IMG/VR virus record: IMGVR_UViG_3300010354_000105
Coordinates: 1 to 57,369 of that record
From: a virus
Length of the DNA stretch: 57,369 bases
Reading direction: 5' to 3' (one strand)
The position numbers were made by a program, and so were the translations under genes. The notes beneath the pieces were generated by a model. It saw nothing but the letters and a program-made list of their open reading frames with translations, did no database searches and was not told where the DNA came from. This document shows, in pieces, positions 34,601-42,982 of this stretch; positions within the stretch are counted from its first letter, which is position 1; the number at the start of each line of letters is the position of its first letter.

Positions 34601-37600
34601 TAGTAGGTACTCAAGTTCGGGACATTGTTGCTGGTTATTGTAAATCTTACGCCACTTCCTTCAGTGATACTGCCACCGGCAATATTTGATGTAATTGTAA
34701 ATGTAGGCGCTGCATCAAATACTTGCACCGGATCAGCCGATGCTTTAATAGCACCTGATGGAGAACTTACTCTAATATCAAGAATCATTGTTTCAACAAC
34801 ACCTTCATACCTATCCAATGCAGGCACTATGGATATGGATGTTTGGGAGTTGTTTATGTAGGCTACACCTGAATTTATATTTCCTGCGAAATCTGTGGCA
34901 GATACGTTACCACTCAGTGACCAATATAAAACTGTTCCGTTTGGCACATTTGGACTTGTGGTCACTGTGTACAGTACCGTATTGCCTTCAAATACAGAAC
35001 TCACGTTTGATGTTATAGTGATAGATCCAAAATCAACCAAGGACACGTTTGGTGATGTGGCTAAAATTAAGTCTGCTGCAGAAATTAATCTAAAATTCAA
35101 TACAATGCTTTCTGTATTTTCATCTACAATATCAAAATTGGTTGTTCGTGTAACTGTGACAGACCCATTCGACAGAGTTGCGTTTCCAGACATCAGCCCG
35201 TCATTGAAGTCAGCAGCATTTGTTGAACCTACGTTTTCCCAAAAAATATTAATTCCATCAGGTAAGCCAGAAGTGACCAGAGTAAATGTAACTGATTGCC
35301 CTTCAAAGATAGAATTAGCAGTTACGTCGACGCCGGATGTTCCTGCTGTTGAGAAAATGTAGATTGGATCGCTGATCTTATAAATTAAACTGTCGAAACT
35401 TCTGGTTCTCAAATTGATAAAGAATCGTTCAAGCGCAGTATCCGGATCAATGGTAGGCAAGGTAACTATGGTCGCCGAATTATTTAAAAATGTAGTTGTG
35501 CCCGAGGACGGACTTAGATCTGTCGAAGTTATTTCTCCATTGGTGGTCCACCAGAGTTGTGTACCATTGGGAATGGCCGAATTAGAAACCACTGTGGCAA
35601 CCACATTCTCTCCTTCGGTGTACACTCGTTTTGGAATAGAAATGGAAATGTTAGCCACTGGGGCCGGTAAACTTTCTCTAACAATAACCGTGTTTGCTTG
35701 TGCTACAATAAATCCCGTCACACTGTTAATTCTTAAATCTAAGTTTACAGTCTCATTGCCTTCGAACAACAAATCTTCAACTGTGCTAAAAATAAACGAT
35801 CCAGTGACTTGATTTGAGCCTATAGACGAAACAGTAAACGATCCATTAGCTGAAATTATATCGTTTGAACTTATTGTAGAAGTATTTCGTAAAGTATAGT
35901 ACAATCTTGTGTTATTTGGTACATTTACACCCGATACCTGATATACAATGGATTCGCCTTCAAAAATACTCTGAGCGCCCGGTGTTATAGTGAAGACGTA
36001 ACCTTGCAAGAAACCACTTGAAGTAAAGGTATGCACAGTATAATTGCCTAATGTGCTGATATTACCACCAGCAAACCATGGCGCACCAATATACCTTGCG
36101 ATTACTATGCCTGAGCCCCCATTGCCTCCATTGTTATTAACATTATAGTGTGAACCGCCGCCACCACCGCCGCCGGTGTTAATTCCTCCAGCACCACCAG
36201 GAACATTTGTTTGACTATTAAGGGTACCCACTGTGCCGTTGCCGGCAAAATTTATACCATTGGTGTCACCGTAGCCGTCAGTGGTTGACGTTAGCGACGA
36301 TCTTGGCGCTCCGCCTCCTCCGCCACCAAGACCACCATTGCCTCCATAAGAAGTATATCCCGCGCCGCCACCGCCACCGCCCCAATATAGTATTCTACCT
36401 AATATGGTATTCAATACACCCGCGCCGCCTGTGTTATAAACTAACCCAGTGCTGAACATTTGATTGGAGTCAGCCGAGGTAACGTTTCTGTTTCCGGCAC
36501 CACCGCCACCGGCAGGATACCATTGGCCTCCTGAAAATCCTCCAGTAAACCCTTGTCCAGGTATGCCCCATCCGAAGTTGCTTAATTGTCCCGAAGCACC
36601 ACCACCGCTGGCTCCTGAACTAGCAGGTGTATTAGTAGTGGTAATATCGTGTGTGGTCGCTCCTGCGCCACCGCCTTGTGCTATTCTTGATTGCGAATAA
36701 TTTTGATCATTTACACTGTAAAAATTTGTAATGTACTTAGACTCAATGGGATAACGTACTATGGCAATACCATTTTGCCCGCCGTTGCTGTTTGATCCGC
36801 CATAACCGGCCTGATACCCGCCACTGGTTCTTAGGTAATTACCAACATCACCGGGGATGTCAAGATTACCATTGGAAAACGCTGTGTTGACCAGCAGCGG
36901 AGAATTTGCTGAGTAGGAACTTCCGCCTCCACCTCCGCCCATGGTGTTGGCCTCAGAATAACCACCACCCGAGCCACCCATCCAACCGCCACCTCCGCCC
37001 CCACCATACGAGTTAGTTCTGCTGTTGCCACCTTGGAACAATGCTTGGTTACCAGCAGTGTTTGCGCTGTCCGAACTGGCGTCGGCTCCTGGAATAAATT
37101 GAGTACCACCACGACCTGCATAACTGGTTTTTCCATCATAAGGAGAAAAACCGTTTTGACGATTGGGATAACCGCCGGCACCACCTCTATTGGCCGATCC
37201 GGCGCGACTTGATCCGCCACCGCCACCGCCTGCGGCAAGCAATAGAACTGTTTGTGAATTATAAACATTACTATTATACAAGGCAGTAAATCCGCCGCCG
37301 CCACCTCCATAACTGTTGTCAGTGCCATTGAAACAAGCAGATCCACCGCCCATGTTACCGCCGGCTGCACCCGAGTTATAGTTTCCGCCACCGCCAATGG
37401 CAACATAATATCTCGAATACAGTGTAGGAGTTATTTCTGTTCTAACTGCTGCACCACCGCCTCCATAGGATCCTGTGCCCCAACCACCAGGTCTTCCGCC
37501 GGCACCGCCTGCGCCCCATAAAAATATCTCTATTCTATCAGTGCCAACTTGGTCAATGGTCAATGTAGCGTTTCCACTGGTAATAGTATGAACGTTATAT

Positions 37601-39564
37601 AATCTACCATTTACATTGGCCACAGTGGGCAATATAGGAGTAGCACCATCGATATTAGAATTTACTGTGACAATATTTCTTACAAATGGTTGAGCGTTGG
37701 CTTTGGTAGATTGTTCTCCTACCAAGAAAGGATTAAATGTGGTAGTGTAAGGATTACCTGATCCCACAGACAAAGTTAAATTGCCAGCACTGTCAGTAGT
37801 TGCTGTGCTAGTTTGGCACAGCAAGGTAACAGTGTTGGCCACAGTTGTAAGAGCACTAGTCGAAGGAGTAAAGTTTGCTGTATAGATCGCAGTACCCACA
37901 ACTAATCTATAATTAAAAATATATCCTTGGAGGTTTGAAGTATTGTTCTGTGCTGTGCCAATGGTCAATGTGTCACTGGTCGGTGTTACGGCTGTGCTGT
38001 TATTCCCAGCACCTATTAGTGTGCCATTTCTAAAGAAACACCATGCACTGCCATTTCTAACCATGGCAATGTGATACCATACCCCGGTGGTCACCGATGT
38101 GGTACTACTTTCAGTAAAATCAAAACCACTGCTGGTATTAAAGTAAAATCTCCAATGTTGGTTGGCTATGCTGTCTTGGCCGGGGCCACGAAGTTGTAAA
38201 ATCCACTGACTCGAACTATTCCATTTACCAGTGATGTTGACGTTTACAGCATTGATCCCAGTAAAATACACCCACATTTCCAAAGTAAAACTACCGGATC
38301 CGAGATCAGTTTGAGTAGTTTGCCCAACGCTAAGATAATCACCAGTTCCGTCAAAAAACGTCGAGGCTATGGCGCTGGTTGTTAAACCAAATGGATTTAC
38401 ATACTGTGCGACTGTGTCACCAAAACGTGTTATTGGGAGATTGTTTAGACTACTGTCTATTAGATTATCGGTTTGGCAGGTCAGCAGTGTAGTTCCTGCC
38501 ACTGCTACCAATGGGCCAGTTGGAGGTGTAAAATTTATTGAGTAGACACTTGTACCGTTTACTATTCTAAAATTAGAAACATATCCGTTGAACCAAGATC
38601 CGTCGCCATTTATATTAAAGAAATAACTGCCTAAACTAAAAGTTCCGCCGGTGGTGGCTGTGCCAAAATTAAGAGAACCATTGGCATAACGCAAAGCACC
38701 GTCCACAAACATCAACAAGGTATTAACGCCAGCACGAACTATGGCCACATGATGCCAGGTGTTAAGCCTAATTAGGCCTATTGGCGATGTTACCGGAAAC
38801 CCACTTTGCCATGCCCAACCTCCGGTGCCCATGCCAAACTGCACTTCGCCATTGGTTAATCCAACCCACATTTGATAAAACAACTGCGAGCCACCGGTGC
38901 CTAGACTCATCACAGACCCATTGTTACCTAAACTGGCATTACGGTAAAACCATCCTTCAATGGTCCAGTTGTTGTACAAATTGAGATTTAATGCTGCGAT
39001 AGGTGGTGCCGAAATTGCGTCGCTGTCGCCGTCAAAAAATATAGAATTTGATCTGGTTAGACCGCCGGCATCAACTTCAGAACTCTTTAATAAAGAACTT
39101 GATCCACCAACTGTGCCCCTGGGCACACGAGTTCCTGCAACTGCCCCGGTACCGCCTGCACCAACTGTGACAGTGTGTGTGGCATTTAGATCTAGTACAA
39201 CGTTGCCAGACAAGACACCGCCACCACCACCGCCGCCTCCCATGTCAGATCCGCCACCTCCGCCGGCGCCTACGATCAAGTATTCTACATTTATTTCTTG
39301 TGCTACCCGTAATTTAATCAATCTAGAAATTGACGTAAACCCATTGCTAACTATGACATAAAATGGTGGAGTTTCAGTGATGCCGTACAAATTGGTTGTA
39401 GTTCTTAGATACCCAGTGGCAGAATCAATGGTAATATAATCAGGATTCCCTGACAACGAATAAGTCATAGTTGATCCCGCTGAATCACTGGCCACCACAG
39501 GCATATAACTCAGTGATCCGGCGATTGCCGGTATAGTATAAGTGTATACAATATTATCGGGCAT
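31648..39564 (-). CDS. Giant fibre protein (2638 aa): LamG, Gly-rich and eight Calx-beta repeats
   Basis: The largest gene here. Domain order, approximate residues: an Ig/cadherin-like unit (1-90); the first half of a Gly-rich domain (93-168); two LamG-like lectin folds (about 170-360 and 395-620; IFFDGDSDAIS, WTIEGWFY, GYVSNFRIVNG); a complete Gly-rich domain (678-938); the second half of the first Gly-rich domain (961-1155); five Calx-beta repeats (1190-1725; for example FEGNTVLYTVTTS, GTVLYWSLSGNVSATDF); a Gly-rich domain (1728-1990); three Calx-beta repeats (2018-2345); and a last Gly-rich domain. Calx-beta domains often bind calcium, so the shaft may need calcium. Start and stop abut both neighbours (TAAATG and TAATATG). 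Confidence 0.85.
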   Translation of the reverse strand: MPDNIVYTYTIPAIAGSLSYMPVVASDSAGSTMTYSLSGNPDYITIDSATGYLRTTTNLYGITETPPFYVIVSNGFTSISRLIKLRVAQEINVEYLIVGAGGGGGSDMGGGGGGGGVLSGNVVLDLNATHTVTVGAGGTGAVAGTRVPRGTVGGSSSLLKSSEVDAGGLTRSNSIFFDGDSDAISAPPIAALNLNLYNNWTIEGWFYRNASLGNNGSVMSLGTGGSQLFYQMWVGLTNGEVQFGMGTGGWAWQSGFPVTSPIGLIRLNTWHHVAIVRAGVNTLLMFVDGALRYANGSLNFGTATTGGTFSLGSYFFNINGDGSWFNGYVSNFRIVNGTSVYSINFTPPTGPLVAVAGTTLLTCQTDNLIDSSLNNLPITRFGDTVAQYVNPFGLTTSAIASTFFDGTGDYLSVGQTTQTDLGSGSFTLEMWVYFTGINAVNVNITGKWNSSSQWILQLRGPGQDSIANQHWRFYFNTSSGFDFTESSTTSVTTGVWYHIAMVRNGSAWCFFRNGTLIGAGNNSTAVTPTSDTLTIGTAQNNTSNLQGYIFNYRLVVGTAIYTANFTPSTSALTTVANTVTLLCQTSTATTDSAGNLTLSVGSGNPYTTTFNPFLVGEQSTKANAQPFVRNIVTVNSNIDGATPILPTVANVNGRLYNVHTITSGNATLTIDQVGTDRIEIFLWGAGGAGGRPGGWGTGSYGGGGAAVRTEITPTLYSRYYVAIGGGGNYNSGAAGGNMGGGSACFNGTDNSYGGGGGGFTALYNSNVYNSQTVLLLAAGGGGGGSSRAGSANRGGAGGYPNRQNGFSPYDGKTSYAGRGGTQFIPGADASSDSANTAGNQALFQGGNSRTNSYGGGGGGGWMGGSGGGYSEANTMGGGGGGSSYSANSPLLVNTAFSNGNLDIPGDVGNYLRTSGGYQAGYGGSNSNGGQNGIAIVRYPIESKYITNFYSVNDQNYSQSRIAQGGGAGATTHDITTTNTPASSGASGGGASGQLSNFGWGIPGQGFTGGFSGGQWYPAGGGGAGNRNVTSADSNQMFSTGLVYNTGGAGVLNTILGRILYWGGGGGGAGYTSYGGNGGLGGGGGGAPRSSLTSTTDGYGDTNGINFAGNGTVGTLNSQTNVPGGAGGINTGGGGGGGSHYNVNNNGGNGGSGIVIARYIGAPWFAGGNISTLGNYTVHTFTSSGFLQGYVFTITPGAQSIFEGESIVYQVSGVNVPNNTRLYYTLRNTSTISSNDIISANGSFTVSSIGSNQVTGSFIFSTVEDLLFEGNETVNLDLRINSVTGFIVAQANTVIVRESLPAPVANISISIPKRVYTEGENVVATVVSNSAIPNGTQLWWTTNGEITSTDLSPSSGTTTFLNNSATIVTLPTIDPDTALERFFINLRTRSFDSLIYKISDPIYIFSTAGTSGVDVTANSIFEGQSVTFTLVTSGLPDGINIFWENVGSTNAADFNDGLMSGNATLSNGSVTVTRTTNFDIVDENTESIVLNFRLISAADLILATSPNVSLVDFGSITITSNVSSVFEGNTVLYTVTTSPNVPNGTVLYWSLSGNVSATDFAGNINSGVAYINNSQTSISIVPALDRYEGVVETMILDIRVSSPSGAIKASADPVQVFDAAPTFTITSNIAGGSITEGSGVRFTITSNNVPNLSTYYWTLGGTLSSADLVGGIASGSIVINNDNAFIDFGVLDDAVAENTEYLSFDLRTDSTSGPIVASAPSIVVNDLILGELLLIGGGGPGGYANGGNHNAGGGGAGGYVSLPVRLAKLTQYYVTIGAGGARPVWTDQGDPVYNGTASSFFSNANVTMYSSGSISTANIVALGGGYGQGGIINAGNYGGNGGSGGGGSGGIYGSPGVAIQNSTYGYGSGNNGGSSNQFGQPGGGGGAGAVGGFGGTSSNRVGGAGLANPFPAAHSTVGQLSGGVYYLAGGGGGTGSVGGVGGGGSATYSTNGCTAGLPNTGGGGGAGGADGNPEQGQAGGSGVAVIRYPGNTVLGTGGNATAIGGYVYHTFTTSGILNLALFTGTISANTLTVTEGNTVGFTVSTTNVSDGSVFYWINTGTTNGVTDFTSASNQGTFTVTNNSGFFTITVANDRATEGPETMVIDLRYGSAGGILLATSQTITVTDTSLTPVYTITPNVATILESGSVSYSITTGNVVPGTTIFWTNSGTTSAADFASGQNSGNVVINGTYASGSASFVVTSALDSATEGSETIIIQLRENSIAGPIVATSSAVTVLDATYSITPSTTTITEGQSVTFTIATTNILPGTVLYWTNAGSTTGSDFSDGLNSGNVTITGTQASGSASITLNTVADLVADPGETIVLQLRINSTSGTVVATAATVTVNDANPIVALDFVIVGGGGGGGKDIGGGGGAGGFWYSVNSGTGSNYSGSKTFYRYGTYTVGVGGGGSGATSTSSRGGTGGNSSISGPGINITALGGGGGAGRLSTPGGGSGGSGGGGALNIGAGAAGSGSSPQGNNGAPGAGDGLGGSGTLNSWGGGGGGAGSAGSGRNGGNGAQSVYGSFFEWTYTLGLTAGGFAGGGAGGTFDNSVQGTVDTNSGGGLASTSGQNVNGGNGVQYSGGGGGGQSSAGSGSGGSGGSGIVIIRYITGSLNITGGTAYVGGSYTYRAFFGGGSFTIN

Positions 39565-42500
39565 TTATATGTTACTCACAAACGTCCACGAAGGTTGTGG
39601 TGCACCAGCGAATCCAATTCTGAATTGTGCGTTGCCGCTGGGACCAATAACTTGATTCGTTCCGACGATGGTTTGTTGCGCTCCATTAAAGTAAACAGTT
39701 ACAGTATTATTTTGAATAACTATGGCTAAATGAGTTATATAACTTGTATTTAAGGGTTGTTCAGTTCTACAGAATAATCGGGTTTCATAGGCTCCTTTTA
39801 CAGGCGAAAAAATATCTAAGGATCTAGGATATACTTGACCAAAGCAAATTTGCAACTGACTATTTAAATAGATATCTAACTTATCGGTGTAATAAAAATT
39901 AGAATTACTCCATAAACTTGTAATCACCTGTATCGGTGATCGTGCCATGGGTCGTATCATCATTTCAATTGTGGTTGGTACAGAACCAAATCCCAACATG
40001 GCCGAAGGCGACGATTCAATGTAATCTTGATATCCGTCGAAGTACACAGCCGGGCTTTCTAAACGTACCACAGGATTAATTGTCACTGACTGTGTTGGTG
40101 TAGTATTACCGGCTGTTAATGTTAATATGTCGTCGTCGTCTAAATACAGTTGTACCAGGTTGTTGGTTATTCCAGACTGTCCAATAACCTGCATGGGCGG
40201 CTGTACAATGCCTTCGTTTATGTATTTTCTTAATCCAGCAAAACTGTTTCTCAATGGTTCATCATTGACCACGTAAAATTTATTAAACGCAGGGTTAATA
40301 TTGCTTATTCTAGAGATGGTGCCAGTGATACCCAATTTATCGGGTATAAATCCGGTTTGCGGACGAATTTTGAATGAAGCCGGTTTTTCAACAGTTAAAT
40401 GAGTAAATTTATGCCTGATGAACGTTCTATTCACACGGGCAAGATACAATTCGTTTACCGGAACCGAAAATCTCGGTACTATCCTGACAGGAATAGGTTG
40501 ATAATAAAATCTTTCTATGTGACTACTAATGGCCATGGCAACGTTAGCCATGGCCAATCTACCCAATCGAGCAGTGTTTCTTAAAGTTCGATCGTTATCG
40601 GTCCTTAGAGTAAACACTTGTTTTTGTAACAAATTAACTCGTTGATCGAAATCCACTGCGGACAAAGTACTTGCTTTAATAACAGGTATTACTTTACCCT
40701 GTGTTTTTAAAACGTTTTCTAAATTAAGACTTACTGCGTCTAAATTAATATTTGTATTAATAAATTGAGATTTGTAAATCGGTTTTAGTAAGTCTATTAG
40801 ATAGCGTTCTTGAGCCGTGTAACTAGATTTTGAAGTTAACGTAGTGACATTAGAAATATTATTTCTTGTAACAGTTGTAACCACATTTGAATCAAGACGA
40901 GCGAATCTTGTTCTCAAAAATTCTATGTCTGTTAAAGTATGAAAATTGCCAGAGATTCTTTTTTCAATCAAAGAAACATTGTCTAATAGGGCGTCAGTTG
41001 ATACACTAAATAAATTTTCCGGTCTTAATCTAAGAGTGGCTTGATCAACTTTGTGGAACAGATTAAATCGGTCAGCCGGGATTACTTTTGTACGATCTCT
41101 ATCAAGTTGAGCGAAAGATGCTGATCCATGCTGAGGATAAACATCGTGCATTCTTCTGAATACCATCTGTGGCTGAATGTACGTGGCTTCACGTCTGTCG
41201 GGCGGCGGCACAAAGAAACGAGGCCCAATTACACTTATTTTGGGCAATGGCGCCAGGTAACTTTCTCTGGTGGCCATAAAGTTTGAAAATTTTGGTTCAA
41301 CTACGGCTCGATCTGCCAAGTTAGTAGGATGGCTTCTTAGTTTCGTTTCTAAATTAACAACGCTTCTTTTGCTTAAACTTAAATTGGTCGCGTCTTGTTC
41401 TTGTTTAAAGATAGCGCGAACACTGAATCCCATGGGATTATTACTGACCCAACTAATGTCAGGTCTTAACGGAAGTGTCTTGTCCCTGTTTAAAAATACC
41501 GGTAATAAACTGCGTGAAGGAGTTCCTTCCTTGAATACATACACTGAACTGGACTTAAATGCACCAAGTTTTAGTTGATTGTTCAAATTAATTTCGCGAA
41601 GTTTTAAGGAATCGCGATTTAAAATTCCTGGCAGTATTCGAGACTCATTGAAGCCTTTGATAACAAACTGACTTCGTTGTGCAAAACTAATATGAGATTT
41701 GGTTACTAGGTCATTGACTTTATTATCCGCTGGCCTTGCATCAACAAAACTGTAATTAATTTTGTCTGTGCCAAGTATTACTTGAGCACGATAAGGAATC
41801 CCAAAGTAAGTACTGATATAATAATTTGCCTTGGGTGAACTTATGTTACCAACAAATGAATTCAATCTAAAATCGTTGATGATTTTATCTTGTGTGTAAA
41901 CTGGACTAGAGCCTCTAGCAAGAATTACAAACTTTTCAGATATTGGATCAGTGGTGTTAATGGTAACAGTTCTAGTCGTACATGCTGCCACTGTGTAAAT
42001 TTTAGTGATACCAGCAAAGGCATCGGTTACTCTTATGTTTTCGCCTACTGCATAAGGCACAACTGCTTGTTCAGGAATATATAAAATCTTGGTTGCGGAT
42101 GTGCTAACAGTAGGTTGAAAAACATCTAAATCATTAATATAATAATTTGCAGTCTCATAGGTTACAGTGCTAACACCTAAGATGTTGATAATCGGCGGAA
42201 AATCGTATGAATAATCAACATAATCAGTTAAATTCCCTGAAACTGAAACTAAATTCGGTGATAGAGTTGATAGTCCTAATATAGCATATGAATTAGCCTG
42301 CGTTGAGTTGTACTCGGTGGGTGTTGAACCTAATTCTAGTTGTGGCCAATATACATTAACAGATCCAAAATTCGATCCTACTGTGTTATCTACTAAAAAT
42401 ATAGTCGACAAATTGCATTGACTGCCAGTGGTAAACGTTGAAACTATTCTAGAAAATGTGTTAGCATTAATGTTAGTAGTATAGTTTGTGGCCTGAACTA

Positions 42501-42918
42501 TATCCAACGAATTGGTATTATCTACTATTCGATAAAATACATTCGCAGCAGTGCCGGATTTAGCATAAAAAGAAAGTGTATAGGTGGTATTAGGCAATAC
42601 CGATATTCTTTGACCAAATGATGTGCTGTTAGCCGTGACTGTAATATTAAAACTGTCATCGTTGTTTCTAAAAACAGTAACGCCATTTGGTAATATGGGA
42701 TCGTTGTCGTATTGATAATAATTAACATTATCAAAATCAGCAGTAAAAGTGGTGTTACCAGTCTGACGTAGCCAATTTGTTCGAGTTAGGTCTTCGGTCC
42801 AGATTAATAAATTAGTATATCTATAAGTAAACACCGGCGTAACATCAAACCCACCGAAACTGGTTAGATGTTGTACTGCATTAGGAGACCCAGGAGCCGG
42901 AAAATTAAGTTGAGGCAT
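39565..42918 (-). CDS. Large tail fibre with carbohydrate-binding-like domain, ending in a truncated LamG fold
   Basis: An 1117-residue protein. Residues about 35-210 form a jelly-roll, carbohydrate-binding-like domain (NLLIWTEDLTRTNWLRQTG ... YTLSFYAKSG ... VYWPQLELGSTPTEYNST). Residues 230-940 are a long, less repetitive shaft with many Arg/Lys and few Cys. At about 949 a LamG-like fold begins (AVYFDGYQDYIESS, ITHLAIVIQNNTVTVYFNG, QFRIGFAGAPQPSW) but the protein stops before the usual closing GYISNFRI segment. That segment opens the gene at 26634-31646. The modules GENIRVTDAFAGITKIYTV and LYLDDDDILT are also shared with that gene. A weak ACTAAATA box lies upstream, after a strong terminator. 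Confidence 0.78.
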   Translation of the reverse strand: MPQLNFPAPGSPNAVQHLTSFGGFDVTPVFTYRYTNLLIWTEDLTRTNWLRQTGNTTFTADFDNVNYYQYDNDPILPNGVTVFRNNDDSFNITVTANSTSFGQRISVLPNTTYTLSFYAKSGTAANVFYRIVDNTNSLDIVQATNYTTNINANTFSRIVSTFTTGSQCNLSTIFLVDNTVGSNFGSVNVYWPQLELGSTPTEYNSTQANSYAILGLSTLSPNLVSVSGNLTDYVDYSYDFPPIINILGVSTVTYETANYYINDLDVFQPTVSTSATKILYIPEQAVVPYAVGENIRVTDAFAGITKIYTVAACTTRTVTINTTDPISEKFVILARGSSPVYTQDKIINDFRLNSFVGNISSPKANYYISTYFGIPYRAQVILGTDKINYSFVDARPADNKVNDLVTKSHISFAQRSQFVIKGFNESRILPGILNRDSLKLREINLNNQLKLGAFKSSSVYVFKEGTPSRSLLPVFLNRDKTLPLRPDISWVSNNPMGFSVRAIFKQEQDATNLSLSKRSVVNLETKLRSHPTNLADRAVVEPKFSNFMATRESYLAPLPKISVIGPRFFVPPPDRREATYIQPQMVFRRMHDVYPQHGSASFAQLDRDRTKVIPADRFNLFHKVDQATLRLRPENLFSVSTDALLDNVSLIEKRISGNFHTLTDIEFLRTRFARLDSNVVTTVTRNNISNVTTLTSKSSYTAQERYLIDLLKPIYKSQFINTNINLDAVSLNLENVLKTQGKVIPVIKASTLSAVDFDQRVNLLQKQVFTLRTDNDRTLRNTARLGRLAMANVAMAISSHIERFYYQPIPVRIVPRFSVPVNELYLARVNRTFIRHKFTHLTVEKPASFKIRPQTGFIPDKLGITGTISRISNINPAFNKFYVVNDEPLRNSFAGLRKYINEGIVQPPMQVIGQSGITNNLVQLYLDDDDILTLTAGNTTPTQSVTINPVVRLESPAVYFDGYQDYIESSPSAMLGFGSVPTTIEMMIRPMARSPIQVITSLWSNSNFYYTDKLDIYLNSQLQICFGQVYPRSLDIFSPVKGAYETRLFCRTEQPLNTSYITHLAIVIQNNTVTVYFNGAQQTIVGTNQVIGPSGNAQFRIGFAGAPQPSWTFVSNI

Positions 42919-42936
42919 ACCAGTATTTAGTTATAA

Positions 42937-42963
42937 AAAAAGGCTGCACTAAGCAGCCTTTTT
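42937..42963 (-). terminator. Rho-independent terminator
   Basis: GGCTGC/GCAGCC stem with flanking A5/T5 pairs and a 5-base loop, 20 bases after the stop of the 967-residue protein gene. Confidence 0.9.
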
Positions 42964-42982
42964 GTCCGCACATTAACTCTAA

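Noticed and set aside
36831-37406. Minus-strand frame of 191 codons in a second frame of the giant gene
   Set aside because: It overlaps the Gly-rich coding frame entirely; its Val/Ala-rich composition is the frame-shifted reading of glycine codons.
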